Origin: Ectothiorhodospira magna
GTDB taxonomy: Bacteria; Pseudomonadota; Gammaproteobacteria; Ectothiorhodospirales; Ectothiorhodospiraceae
Assembly: GCF_900110965.1 (NCBI RefSeq)
Contig: NZ_FOFO01000005.1
Location: 53,116 to 117,115 of the forward strand
Direction of reading: 5' to 3'
DNA length: 64,000 bases
The notes under the pieces: generated by a model
What the model was told of the DNA's origin: nothing
Seen by the model: the letters and a program-made list of their open reading frames with translations, nothing else
Database searches by the model: none
Translations under genes and position numbers: made by a program
Part shown: piece after piece, positions 26,272 through 34,798 of the stretch
Position numbering within the stretch: position 1 is the stretch's first letter
Layout: every line of letters starts with the position of its first letter

Positions 26272-27219
26272 TCAGTTCAGCTGCAGGGCCCCGGTCAGCT
26301 CCGACACATGGCCCAATCCATGGCGTTTGAGGTAATCCTGAATGCCCTGGTTGATCTTCTGGCACAGCAGCGGATCGTAGAACAGTCCCGTTCCCACCCC
26401 GACTGCTGTGGCCCCCGCCAGCAGGAATTCGATGGCATCGGTGGCACTGGCCACCCCGCCCTGACCGATGATGGGCACCCCGTGGGGTTTGGCCACCTGA
26501 TAGACCTGATGCACCCGCAGCAGGGCCACCGGCTTGATGGCCGGGCCGGACAGGCCGCCCTGATTGTTGCCGATCACGGTACGGCGACGCTCGGCATCAA
26601 TGGCCATGCCCATCAGGGTGTTGATGGCAGAAAAAGCATCGGTGCCGGCCTCGATGCAGCGGCGGGCGTTGGCGGCGATGTCCGTCTGATTGGGGGACAG
26701 CTTGGTGATCAGCGGCTTGCCGGTGACCTTGCGGCAGGCCGCCACCACCCGGGCGGACATGTCTGGATCATTGCCGAAGGCCACCCCGCCTTCCTTCACG
26801 TTGGGGCAGGAGATGTTGATCTCGATGGCATCCACCAGGGAATCGTCAAAACGGCGGGTGACCTCGATATATTCCTCGATGGTGGAACCGGAGACATTGG
26901 CGATGAAGCGGGTCTCGTCATAGTCCAGACCGGGCAGGATCTCATCCACCACGAAGTCCACTCCGGGGTTCTGCAGGCCGATGGCATTGAGCATGCCACC
27001 GGGGGTCTCGTAAACCCGATGAGGGGCGTTGCCCGGACGGGCCTGCCCGGTGGTGCCCTTGAGACAAATGGCACCCACATGGCGATTGGAGAAACCCGCC
27101 ACCCGGGTATACTCCTCGCCAAACCCCACGCAGCCCGAGAGCAGCACCAGGGGGGAGGCCATGGAAAGCCCGCAAAAATCAATCGCAAGGGCCTGTTTAG
27201 GGGAAATATCGACTGGCAT
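26272..27219 (-). CDS. pyrD: Dihydroorotate dehydrogenase, class 1B type
   Basis: PyrD oxidises dihydroorotate to orotate. The 315-residue protein lacks the N-terminal membrane helix of class 2 enzymes and has cysteine as catalytic base in [12 protein letters not shown], plus [13 protein letters not shown] and [16 protein letters not shown]. These mark the NAD-linked class 1B, which normally needs the FAD/2Fe-2S subunit PyrK; no pyrK is in the window. Most gammaproteobacteria use the class 2 quinone-linked enzyme. The start codon overlaps the divergent trmL start. Confidence 0.9.
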   Translation of the reverse strand: MPVDISPKQALAIDFCGLSMASPLVLLSGCVGFGEEYTRVAGFSNRHVGAICLKGTTGQARPGNAPHRVYETPGGMLNAIGLQNPGVDFVVDEILPGLDYDETRFIANVSGSTIEEYIEVTRRFDDSLVDAIEINISCPNVKEGGVAFGNDPDMSARVVAACRKVTGKPLITKLSPNQTDIAANARRCIEAGTDAFSAINTLMGMAIDAERRRTVIGNNQGGLSGPAIKPVALLRVHQVYQVAKPHGVPIIGQGGVASATDAIEFLLAGATAVGVGTGLFYDPLLCQKINQGIQDYLKRHGLGHVSELTGALQLN

Positions 27220-27688
27220 GTTTCACATCGTCCTGTATCAACCGGAGATACCGCCCAACACGGGTAACGTCATGCGTCTGGCGGCCAATAGCGGCTGCCG
27301 GCTGCACCTGATCCACCCGCTGGGGTTCACGCTGGATGACACGCGCCTACGGCGCGCAGGGCTGGATTATCGGGATCTGGCTCCGGTGACGGAGTATGAC
27401 AGCCTGGAGGCCTTCTCGGAAGCCGTACAGCCGCAACGGGTGTTCGCCCTGTCCACCCGGGGCAGCCGGATTTACAGCGAGGTGGCGTTCCAGCCGGGGG
27501 ATGCCATGCTGTTTGGCCCCGAAACCCGGGGCCTGCCGGATGGGGTGCTGGAGCACCTGCCCGGGGAGCAACGCCTGCGCATCCCCATGGTGCCGGGAAG
27601 CCGCAGCCTCAACCTGTCCAACGCGGTGGCCGTGGTGGTGATGGAAGCCTGGCGGCAGTTGGGTCACTCCGGTGCCGCCGTGGGCTGA
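27218..27688 (+). CDS. trmL: tRNA (cytidine/uridine-34-2'-O)-methyltransferase
   Basis: TrmL methylates the wobble ribose of certain leucine tRNAs. The 156-residue SPOUT protein has [39 protein letters not shown] and [19 protein letters not shown]. The ATG at 27218 shares bases with the divergent pyrD ATG (CATG, 27217-27220). A longer in-frame upstream reading is antisense to pyrD and is rejected. Confidence 0.95.
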   Translation: MFHIVLYQPEIPPNTGNVMRLAANSGCRLHLIHPLGFTLDDTRLRRAGLDYRDLAPVTEYDSLEAFSEAVQPQRVFALSTRGSRIYSEVAFQPGDAMLFGPETRGLPDGVLEHLPGEQRLRIPMVPGSRSLNLSNAVAVVVMEAWRQLGHSGAAVG

Positions 27689-27693
27689 ACGGA

Positions 27694-28701
27694 TCAGAAC
27701 TCCGGCTTGGGGTCCCGGCTCAGCAGCGCTTCCACCGCCGCCGTCGGCGCCAACCCCTCATAGAGGACACGGTACACCTGCCGGCAAATGGGCATATCCA
27801 CCTCCAGGGCCGCCGCCTTGGCCACCGCCACCCGGGCCGTGCGTATTCCCTCCACCGCCTGACCGATGGCGGTCACCGCCTCGTCCATCCCCTGCCCCTG
27901 GCCCAGGGCCAGACCGAGGCGACGGTTGCGGGACTGATTGTCGGTACAGGTGAGCACCAGATCACCCAGGCCCGACAGACCCATCAGGGTCTCGTTGCGG
28001 GCACCGGTGGCGACCCCCAGACGCATCAGCTCCGCCAGTCCCCGGGTGATCAGCGCCGCGCGGGCATTGGCGCCGAAACCCAGGCCATCGGACACCCCGG
28101 CGGCAATGGCCAGCACATTCTTGAAGGCGCCGCCCAGCTGCACCCCCACCACATCGTCGCTGGTGTACACCCGCAAGGTGCCGCCCGCCAGCCAGGCACG
28201 GGCATCCTCGGCAAAGACCGGGTCCGGCGATGCCAGGGTCAGCGCGGTGGGCAGACCCCGTCCCAGCTCGGAAGCAAAGGAAGGACCGGAAGCCACCCCC
28301 CAGTGCACGTCACCGGGCAATGCCTCCAGCACCAGCTCATGGAGCCAGCGGGTGGTTTCCAGATCCAGCCCCTTGGTGGCCCACACCAGCCCGCGCCCCG
28401 AAAGCCGCGGAGCGATACGGTGCAGGATGTCCTGAAAGCCGCTGCTGGGCACGGCCAGCAGCACCCGGTCGGCCGTGGACACCAAGGCATCGAGATCATC
28501 CACGGGGGTGAGGGTTGCGGGAAACGGGGCATCCGGCAGATAGCGGACATTGCGACCGGCGGCCCGCATCTCCGCCATCCGGCCACCGTCACGGCCCCAC
28601 AGACCCACCTTCAGCCCCTTGCGGGCAAGATGAATGGCCAGTGCCGTCCCCCAGGAACCGGCCCCCAGCACCGCCACATGACGCACATCACCCATGGACA
28701 C
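27694..28701 (-). CDS. gpsA: Glycerol-3-phosphate dehydrogenase [NAD(P)+]
   Basis: GpsA makes sn-glycerol 3-phosphate for phospholipid synthesis. The 335-residue protein has the Rossmann motif VLGAGSWGTALA, WATKGLD, SGPSFASELGRGLPTA, the catalytic-site stretch LGGAFKNVLAIAAG and GLSGLGDLVLTC. The start could be GTG 28701 or ATG 28695, two codons later. It follows secB directly, a conserved gammaproteobacterial pair. Confidence 0.96.
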   Translation of the reverse strand: MSMGDVRHVAVLGAGSWGTALAIHLARKGLKVGLWGRDGGRMAEMRAAGRNVRYLPDAPFPATLTPVDDLDALVSTADRVLLAVPSSGFQDILHRIAPRLSGRGLVWATKGLDLETTRWLHELVLEALPGDVHWGVASGPSFASELGRGLPTALTLASPDPVFAEDARAWLAGGTLRVYTSDDVVGVQLGGAFKNVLAIAAGVSDGLGFGANARAALITRGLAELMRLGVATGARNETLMGLSGLGDLVLTCTDNQSRNRRLGLALGQGQGMDEAVTAIGQAVEGIRTARVAVAKAAALEVDMPICRQVYRVLYEGLAPTAAVEALLSRDPKPEF

Positions 28702-28707
28702 ACAAAC

Positions 28708-29232
28708 TCAGTTCAGGGATGTCGGCGCAGCACCGGCATCACCCCCCTGGGCTGCCTGCTGCTCTTGTTGCATTTTCTGCGCATAAAGGGCATCGAAGTT
28801 GACCGGGGCCAGCAACATCTGCGGAAATCCACCACGGGTGACCAGATCGGAAATGGCCTCGCGGGCGAAGGGGAACAGCAGGTTGGGGCAGTACGCCGCC
28901 AATAGCGGTCCCATCTGATCCTGGGGGATACCCCGCAGCACAAAGGCGCCGGCCTGCTTGACTTCCACCAGATAGGCCGGCTTGTCCTGGGACTTGGTGG
29001 TCACCGTCACCGTCAGTTCCACCTCGAACAGGCCGTTTTCATCCAGAGGCCGGGCCTGGGAGTTAAGCTGCACCTGGGTTTCCGGCTGCCATTCCCGGGT
29101 GAACACTGCGGGAGAATTGGGGGACTCAAAGGAGATATCCTTTACGTAGATCTTCTGCAGTCCGAATTCCTGCTGTGGCTGAGTCTGGGCGGCGCCATCG
29201 GTGCCAGGGTTCGGGGTCTGATTTTCCGTCAT
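28708..29232 (-). CDS. secB: Protein-export chaperone SecB
   Basis: SecB keeps preproteins unfolded and delivers them to SecA. The 174-residue protein contains QKIYVKDISFESPNSP, LRGIPQDQMGPLLAAYCPNLLFPF in outline (AYCPNLLFPFAREAISD) and GGFPQMLLAPVNFDALY. The C-terminal tail is Gln- and Ala-rich. In many relatives grxC lies between the rhodanese gene and secB; here the 107-base gap holds no gene. Confidence 0.97.
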   Translation of the reverse strand: MTENQTPNPGTDGAAQTQPQQEFGLQKIYVKDISFESPNSPAVFTREWQPETQVQLNSQARPLDENGLFEVELTVTVTTKSQDKPAYLVEVKQAGAFVLRGIPQDQMGPLLAAYCPNLLFPFAREAISDLVTRGGFPQMLLAPVNFDALYAQKMQQEQQAAQGGDAGAAPTSLN

Positions 29233-29339
29233 GGATCACTCCAGTTGATTGAATCCGGGTTGTTGCAGGTTGTGCAGGATGGGGGTTCAAACAGGGCCGG
29301 CCCCCTGAAAACCATCAGGGGGCAACTTGGATCAATGGC

Positions 29340-29768
29340 CTATTTCTTGCTCAGGGGCAGGCCGGCTGATTCCCAGGCCAGTACCCCCCCCTGCAGATTG
29401 ATCACTTTTTCAAAACCATTTTTAACCAGGGTGTTGCAGGCCTGGCCGGAACGGGCGCCGGTCTGGCAATAGACGATGACCGTCTTGTCCTTGAATTTGC
29501 TGATCTCGGTCACGCGGTCCTTGAACTTGGTCAGGGGAATGTGGCGTGCCCCGGAGATTTTGCCGGTCTTGCGTGCCTCGGCCTCCTCACGCACGTCCAC
29601 CACCACATTTTGATCCTGGTTCATGGCTCGAACCACATCAGCCGGTCCCAGCATTTTGTACTTTCTCGTCAGACGAGTGTATTCGGTATAACCAATGGCG
29701 CCGACAACGGCCGCCAACAAACCGAACAGAAGAGGATGATTGGCAACAAACTCCAGGTATTGGTCCAT
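29340..29768 (-). CDS. Membrane-anchored rhodanese-like sulfurtransferase (YibN-like)
   Basis: This 142-residue protein has an N-terminal membrane segment (residues 10-28) and one rhodanese domain. The catalytic cysteine is in IVYCQTGARSGQA and the domain entry is VVVDVREEAEARKTGKISGARHIP in outline. YibN-type proteins are membrane-bound sulfurtransferases. The ArsR gene lies 106 bases upstream on the same strand, so it may belong to a persulfide-controlled unit, which is an inference. Confidence 0.9.
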   Translation of the reverse strand: MDQYLEFVANHPLLFGLLAAVVGAIGYTEYTRLTRKYKMLGPADVVRAMNQDQNVVVDVREEAEARKTGKISGARHIPLTKFKDRVTEISKFKDKTVIVYCQTGARSGQACNTLVKNGFEKVINLQGGVLAWESAGLPLSKK

Positions 29769-29874
29769 GGGGCGCTCAAGACTCGTGAATCATTGAAAGG
29801 GCGCATTCTGCAGCCATGTGCCCTTATGGGCAAGTCGGGTGACGCTGGTGGCGGGGGTAAATGGGGATAAATGA

Positions 29875-30198
29875 TTACAGGGGCCGGCAAAAGACCTCCT
29901 GCATCATGCCCACCAGACGCAGGGTGCGGGCATCGCTGACCCGATAGTAGACCCGGTTGGCAGACTTGCGGGAGGTCAGAATATTCTTGTCGCGCAGAAC
30001 GGCCAGATGCTGGGATATATTGCTCTGGGAGGTGCCCACGTGATCGACGATTTCCTGCACGCTCACTTCCTGGTTGCCCAGGATACAGAGGATTTTAAGA
30101 CGCAGGGGATGGGCCATGGCCTTGAGAAAATGGGAGGCACGCTCGATGTCTTCTTCCTTGGTCAGAAGGTCTGGGATCATGTCGGGTACTGGATTCAC
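29875..30198 (-). CDS. ArsR-family regulator with BigR/YgaV/SqrR-type cysteine pair
   Basis: The 107-residue winged-helix repressor has AMAHPLRLKILCILG, the recognition helix TSQSNISQHLAVLRDK and the wing SRKSANRVYYRVSD. It lacks the CVCDL arsenic site and the alpha5 metal site of CzrA/SmtB. Instead, Cys38 and Cys104 are 66 residues apart, the same spacing as C42/C108 of BigR, C41/C107 of SqrR and C22/C88 of YgaV, which form a tetrasulfide or disulfide link on sulfide exposure. The neighbouring rhodanese gene and the fccAB genes support a persulfide-sensing role. An ATG at 30180 is an alternative start. Confidence 0.87.
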   Translation of the reverse strand: MNPVPDMIPDLLTKEEDIERASHFLKAMAHPLRLKILCILGNQEVSVQEIVDHVGTSQSNISQHLAVLRDKNILTSRKSANRVYYRVSDARTLRLVGMMQEVFCRPL

Positions 30199-30278
30199 GG
30201 TCGCTGGGAGCCTCGCCTGGGTGATCGCCGGGCAATATCGTCAGTGGAGCAATCGGGGTAGTATGGGTATTGGGTGAT

Positions 30279-30298
30279 TTGATTATGATCTTTATCAA
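30279..30298. promoter_or_regulatory. A/T-rich FNR-like or ArsR operator in the arsR/envC divergent region
   Basis: ATGATCTTTATCAA (30285-30298) matches the FNR consensus at nine of ten positions, and a second partly matching copy TTGATTATGATC overlaps it (30279-30290). A -10-like CATACT on the minus strand (30265-30260) puts the arsR start near 30253. The symmetry could also be an autoregulatory ArsR operator. Confidence 0.4.
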
Positions 30299-30331
30299 AA
30301 ATATTGCAAAGACCCTCAGTGGCGACTGGCC

Positions 30332-31516
30332 ATGACCAGTCGGCTATGGGGTCTGGCCCTGTCTTTGCTGATCCCCTTGCTGCTTCTGCCCACCGGGTTG
30401 ATGGCAGGTCCCGAGCGGGAGGAGGCGGTGCGTCGACTGGAACAGGTCCAGCAACAGATTCGGACGGTGCGGGAACGGCTGGAAGCTGCCCGGGGAGAAC
30501 AGGGACGACTGGAGCGGCAGTTGCGGGAAACGGAGCAGGCCATGGCGCAAACTGCCCGGGAACTGGCCGAAACTGAAGCGGCACTCACCGCCACCGCAGC
30601 CCGCCTGCGCACCCTGGAGCGGCAGCAACGGGATGAAACCACCCGACTGGAGGCCCATCGCAATGCCCTGGCAGAGCAGATGCGGGCCGCCCATCGCATG
30701 GGCCAGCAGGATCGCCTGAAACTGCTGCTCAATCAGGAAGATCCCGCCCGTATCAGCCGTTTGTTGATCTATCACGATTATTACCAGCAGGCCAGACAGG
30801 CCCGGATCGAAGCCACTGTCCAGGCGCTGGCAGACCTGACCCAAACCCGCCGCCAACTGGATTTGACCCGATTACACCAGACCGAACAGCGCCGTATACT
30901 GCTGGCCCAGCAGCAACGACTGGAACAACAACGGACAACCCGCACCGGGGTACTCGACAAGTTGCGCCAGGAGATTGCCGGGGCCGACACATCCCTGGCC
31001 CGCCTGCGGGCCGATGAGGACACCCTGGAAGCATTGCTCAAGACCCTGGACGAAATCCTCAGTGACATCCCCGACCATGCCCTCACGGACCACGCCTTTG
31101 CCGACCGCCAGGGTCAGTTACCGTTTCCCGTGCGCGGCCCGTTGCTCCATCGTTTCGGTAGCCCCCGCGATAGCGGCACTGGCCGGCGCTGGCAGGGGGT
31201 GGTCATCGGTGCCAGGGAAGGGGAACCGGTACGGGCCATCTACCCTGGCCGGATCGCCTTTGCCGACTGGATGCGGGGATTTGGGCTGCTACTGATCATC
31301 GACCACGGTGACGGCTACATGACCCTGTACGGCCACAATCAAACCCTGTACACCTCACCGGGGGCCTGGGTGCAGGCTGGAGACCTGATTGCCAGGGTTG
31401 GCGACACCGGCGGGATTGATCGCACCGGCCTGTATTTTGAGATCCGCCACGAAGGTACCCCGCTGAACCCTGGTCAATGGTGCGACTCTAAGCTCCCAGT
31501 GGTAGGCTCTCGCTAA
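30332..31516 (+). CDS. envC: Murein hydrolase activator EnvC-like protein
   Basis: The 394-residue exported protein has a signal peptide ending LMAGPE, a long coiled coil (about residues 28-260) that binds FtsEX, and a C-terminal LytM domain. The LytM domain lacks the metal ligands of active enzymes (RFGSPRDSG in place of the HxxxD site), which is normal for EnvC; it activates amidases instead of cutting murein. The gene order envC-ctpA-deacetylase is conserved in gammaproteobacteria. The gpmI gene usually found upstream is absent here. Confidence 0.93.
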   Translation: MTSRLWGLALSLLIPLLLLPTGLMAGPEREEAVRRLEQVQQQIRTVRERLEAARGEQGRLERQLRETEQAMAQTARELAETEAALTATAARLRTLERQQRDETTRLEAHRNALAEQMRAAHRMGQQDRLKLLLNQEDPARISRLLIYHDYYQQARQARIEATVQALADLTQTRRQLDLTRLHQTEQRRILLAQQQRLEQQRTTRTGVLDKLRQEIAGADTSLARLRADEDTLEALLKTLDEILSDIPDHALTDHAFADRQGQLPFPVRGPLLHRFGSPRDSGTGRRWQGVVIGAREGEPVRAIYPGRIAFADWMRGFGLLLIIDHGDGYMTLYGHNQTLYTSPGAWVQAGDLIARVGDTGGIDRTGLYFEIRHEGTPLNPGQWCDSKLPVVGSR

Positions 31517-31546
31517 CAAGCGCATCATATTCGGAGTTCACATCTT

Positions 31547-32854
31547 ATGACCACTCAAACCCGCGTCGGTGCCGGCCTGTTAATGGGCCTGATCCTGGGT
31601 GTTGCCCTCAGCGTCTCTTTTGGCGTCATGGCAGACCGCCATCAGCACGAAGCCGATGCCCTGCCGCTGGAAGAGCTGCGTACTTTCACCGATGTCTACA
31701 TGCGCATCAAGCGCAACTATGTGGAAGAAGTCGAGGACGCCAAGCTGCTGGAACATGCCATTCGCGGCATGCTCTCGGGGCTGGACCCCCATTCCTCCTA
31801 TCTGACCCCCAGCGAGTTCTCCGAACTGCAGATCGGCACCCGGGGCGAGTTTGGCGGCCTGGGTCTGGAGGTGGGCATGGAGGACGGCTTTGTCAAAGTC
31901 ATCTCCCCCATTGATGACACCCCCGCCAGCCGCGCCGGCATTCAGGCCGGAGATTTGATCATTCGTCTGGATGACAATCCGGTCAAAGGCATGACCCTCA
32001 ACGAGGCGGTCAACCAGATGCGCGGCCCCAGAGGCAGCCAGATTACCCTGACGGTCGTGCGGGAAGGCGTGGACCGCCCCTTTGAACTGACCCTGACCCG
32101 GGACACCATCCGGGTCCGCAGTGTCCGCAGTGAAATGCTGGAGCCAGGCTTTGGTTATCTGCGCATTACCACCTTCCAGTCCAAGACAGCCCAGAACCTG
32201 GTGGAAGAAGTCCGCAAACTGCAGCGGGAAAGCGGTGGACTCAGGGGGCTGGTGCTGGACCTTCGCAATAACCCTGGCGGCGTACTCAATGGGGCCGTGG
32301 GTGTCTCCGATGCCTTCCTCACCGAGGGGCTGATCGTCTACACCGAAGGCCGGGTCAGTGATGCCCAGTTCCGCTATACCGCCTCACCCGGTGACGTGCT
32401 CAAGGGCGCCCCCCTGGTGGTGCTGGTCAATCAAGGGTCCGCCTCTGCCTCGGAAATTGTGGCCGGCGCCCTGCAGGACCATCAGCGCGGCATCATCATG
32501 GGCACTTCCACCTTCGGCAAGGGTTCGGTACAAACCATCCTGCCTCTGAGTCAGGGCAAGGCCCTCAAGCTCACCACGGCCCGCTACTTCACCCCTTCGG
32601 GCCGTTCGATTCAGGCAGAAGGCATCGAACCGGATATCCGGCTGGAGCCGGTGACCGTCACCCGGGCAGAAACACCCGGGATCAAACCCATTACCGAAGC
32701 CCATCTCAATCGCCATCTCCAGAGCCGCGAGGGTGACGCCGGGGCCGATGGCAGCGACGGGCAGGACAAGGAACCTCTGGCACAACGGGACTTCCAGCTC
32801 CATGAAGCCCTGAACCTGCTCAAAGGGCTGGATATCCTCCAGGCCCGGCGTTAG
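31547..32854 (+). CDS. ctpA: C-terminal processing peptidase, S41 family
   Basis: This periplasmic serine protease has 435 residues: a signal/anchor at residues 10-29, a PDZ domain (GGLGLEVGMEDGFVKVISPI), and a peptidase domain. The catalytic Ser is in NQGSASASEIVAGAL and the Lys in FGKGSVQTILPL. CtpA-type enzymes trim envelope proteins and murein hydrolases, which fits its place after envC. Confidence 0.95.
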   Translation: MTTQTRVGAGLLMGLILGVALSVSFGVMADRHQHEADALPLEELRTFTDVYMRIKRNYVEEVEDAKLLEHAIRGMLSGLDPHSSYLTPSEFSELQIGTRGEFGGLGLEVGMEDGFVKVISPIDDTPASRAGIQAGDLIIRLDDNPVKGMTLNEAVNQMRGPRGSQITLTVVREGVDRPFELTLTRDTIRVRSVRSEMLEPGFGYLRITTFQSKTAQNLVEEVRKLQRESGGLRGLVLDLRNNPGGVLNGAVGVSDAFLTEGLIVYTEGRVSDAQFRYTASPGDVLKGAPLVVLVNQGSASASEIVAGALQDHQRGIIMGTSTFGKGSVQTILPLSQGKALKLTTARYFTPSGRSIQAEGIEPDIRLEPVTVTRAETPGIKPITEAHLNRHLQSREGDAGADGSDGQDKEPLAQRDFQLHEALNLLKGLDILQARR

Positions 32855-32866
32855 GGTACGCGCCCC

Positions 32867-33691
32867 GTGGGAAGGTCGGGCGGTCATGCCCTGATGGCCT
32901 GTCTGCTCCTGTGCCTGCTCACCGTGCCCCTGGGGGCCGGTGAGCGCATGCCCTTCATTGCCATCATCATCGATGACCTGGGCAATGACCTGACGGAAGC
33001 CCGGCGCACGGCAGCGCTGCCAGGTGCCATCACCTGTGCCGTGCTGCCCCATCTGCCGTTCTCCGTGGCGGCGGCCGATCTGGCCCACCAGCAAGGCAAG
33101 GAAGTGATGCTGCATCTGCCCATGCAGGCAGACAGCGGCCATGATCCCGGACCAGGGGCCATAGAGGTTGATCTGGATGAGCAGGAAACCCGCTTGCGGG
33201 TGCAACAGGCTCTGGCCTCGTTGCCCCATGTCAGGGGCGTGAACAATCACATGGGCAGCCGTCTGTCCCGGGAATATCATCATCTGGCCTGGGTGATGTC
33301 GGAATTACGGGCCCAGGGACCGGACCTGTACTATGTGGACAGTCGCACCCATGCCCAGACCCTGGGGTATCGGGTGGCGGCCTGGGCGGGTATTGAAACC
33401 ACCCAACGGGATGTCTTTCTGGATGCCCGGCCCCACGATGCTGCTTTTGCTCACATGCAGTTGCAGCACCTGATCCACCTGGCCCGGACCCGGGGACACG
33501 CCCTGGCCATTGGCCACCCCTATCCGGCGACCCTGCAAATGCTCGAAGATATGCTCCCCACCCTGGCAGCCCGGGGCATACAGCTGTTACCGGTGAGCGA
33601 ATATCTCAAACAGAAGGAGGAACTTCGTCAATGGCACGCATCCTTATCCCCCTCGCCAACGGTTGCGAGGAAGTTGAAGCCGTCACCCTGA
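32867..33691 (+). CDS. Divergent polysaccharide deacetylase (YibQ-like)
   Basis: The 274-residue exported protein shows FIAIIIDDLGNDL, VMLHLPMQA, GVNNHMGSRLS, YYVDSRTHAQT and ALAIGHPYPATL, the motifs of the divergent polysaccharide deacetylase family that follows envC-ctpA. Substrate is unknown. The start is probably GTG 32867; an ATG at 32894 would still leave a signal peptide. The 3' end overlaps yajL by 61 bases. Confidence 0.87.
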   Translation: MGRSGGHALMACLLLCLLTVPLGAGERMPFIAIIIDDLGNDLTEARRTAALPGAITCAVLPHLPFSVAAADLAHQQGKEVMLHLPMQADSGHDPGPGAIEVDLDEQETRLRVQQALASLPHVRGVNNHMGSRLSREYHHLAWVMSELRAQGPDLYYVDSRTHAQTLGYRVAAWAGIETTQRDVFLDARPHDAAFAHMQLQHLIHLARTRGHALAIGHPYPATLQMLEDMLPTLAARGIQLLPVSEYLKQKEELRQWHASLSPSPTVARKLKPSP

Positions 33692-34182
33692 TCGACCTGC
33701 TGCGGCGGGCGGATTTTCAGGTCGTCACCGCTGGCCTGGAAGACGGTCCTGTCACCGGCGCACACGGCATTGTGTTGATGCCGGATCAGCCCCTGGAGCA
33801 GGCCCAGCATGATACCTACGACCTGATAGTGCTGCCCGGTGGACTGCCCGGCTCGGATCATCTTGACAATGATCCCCGCATTCATGCCTTGGTCAACAAG
33901 CTCCACGGAGAGGGGCGTTATGTGGCCGCCATTTGTGCTGCACCCAAGGTACTGGCCAGAGCGGGATTGCTGGCGGGTCGACGGGCCACCGCGTATCCCA
34001 CTGTGCTGGAAGGCATGGCACTTGCTGATACCCAGCTCACCGGGCAGCCGGTGGAGGTGGATGGCACCATCGTCACTTCCCGTAGCCCAGGTACCGCGAT
34101 GGAATTTGCCCTTGCCCTGATTGAACTACTGGCCGGTGCCGACAAGCGCAAGCAGGTGGAAGACCCCCTCTGCCGTTGCTAA
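33631..34182 (+). CDS. yajL: DJ-1/PfpI family protein YajL
   Basis: This 183-residue protein of the DJ-1 superfamily has the conserved Glu in NGCEEVEAVTLID, LPGGLPGSDHL and the nucleophile elbow AAICAAPKVLA with its reactive cysteine. YajL proteins are proposed protein/nucleotide deglycases or chaperones. Its start lies inside the deacetylase gene, in another frame, so coupling is likely. Confidence 0.92.
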   Translation: MARILIPLANGCEEVEAVTLIDLLRRADFQVVTAGLEDGPVTGAHGIVLMPDQPLEQAQHDTYDLIVLPGGLPGSDHLDNDPRIHALVNKLHGEGRYVAAICAAPKVLARAGLLAGRRATAYPTVLEGMALADTQLTGQPVEVDGTIVTSRSPGTAMEFALALIELLAGADKRKQVEDPLCRC

Positions 34183-34222
34183 GGCCCTCTCAACCACGGC
34201 CTTGTGGTGAGCGCTGCAAGAT

Positions 34223-34247
34223 GGCGCCCTGGTATGCCCAGGGCGCC
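34223..34247. terminator. Bidirectional hairpin between yajL and the minus-strand gene
   Basis: GGCGCCCTGG and CCAGGGCGCC form a perfect ten-pair stem with a five-base loop between convergent genes. Only short T-runs flank it. Confidence 0.7.
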
Positions 34248-34257
34248 CTTTGCCGGG

Positions 34258-34635
34258 TCAATCGATGACCTTGCGGGCTGCGGACAGGTATGCCTCACCC
34301 TTGATCTTTACCTGATCCAGGTCATTCTCCTCGGAAGCCACATGCAGTTCTTCCAGCGTCTCGGCCAACGCTTTGAGTTCTTCGGTGATCTTTTCCAGCG
34401 CCACTTCCAGGGTATAGGTCAGCTCATGGATCTGGGCCACCTTTTCAGGGGTCAGTTCGGTGGCCAGCACGGCCTCCAGTCTGGCGTTATATTCACTGAA
34501 GTTCTCCACCGCCTGTTCCAGGGTTTCCGAAGGCAAACCCTTGAAATGTTGGACCCGGTCGGCCATGACATGGCCGGAAGTCAGGCCCAGACCCGCAGCC
34601 AGGGTGATGGTCAGTAGGGCTTTTTTTGTCAGCAT
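34258..34635 (-). CDS. Small exported helical protein of unknown function
   Basis: The 125-residue precursor has a clear signal peptide (MLTKKALLTITLAAGLGL; cleavage likely after HVMA). The mature part is about 100 residues, acidic and almost entirely helical, with heptad-like leucines (LEVALEKITEELKALAETLE). I do not recognise a characterised family. An upstream in-frame start (34824) would hide the signal peptide and is rejected. It has its own A/T-rich promoter region. Confidence 0.75.
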   Translation of the reverse strand: MLTKKALLTITLAAGLGLTSGHVMADRVQHFKGLPSETLEQAVENFSEYNARLEAVLATELTPEKVAQIHELTYTLEVALEKITEELKALAETLEELHVASEENDLDQVKIKGEAYLSAARKVID

Positions 34636-34798
34636 TTTCACAAGAAACCCGCCTTTCAGAGGAATGTGAGATATGGAATGTTCTGAACCAGCAAACAAGA
34701 ACTCTAACAAAAAAACAAAAGCTAAACAATAATCAGTATTATTGATATCCATCTCGCCATCAGGCGCAAGCCCCTGCCTTAGCCCTGGGAAAATCAAG

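Noticed and set aside
29302..29324. GCCCCCTG/CAGGGGGC palindrome before secB as an element end
   Set aside because: It lacks the CCCCG-type hairpin flanks and terminal GTCAA or CGCACAA seen in the other relics; more likely a weak terminator or chance.
29875..30198. ArsR gene read as an arsenic regulator
   Set aside because: The CVCDL arsenic site is absent and no ars transport or reductase gene is adjacent. The cysteine spacing fits persulfide sensors instead.
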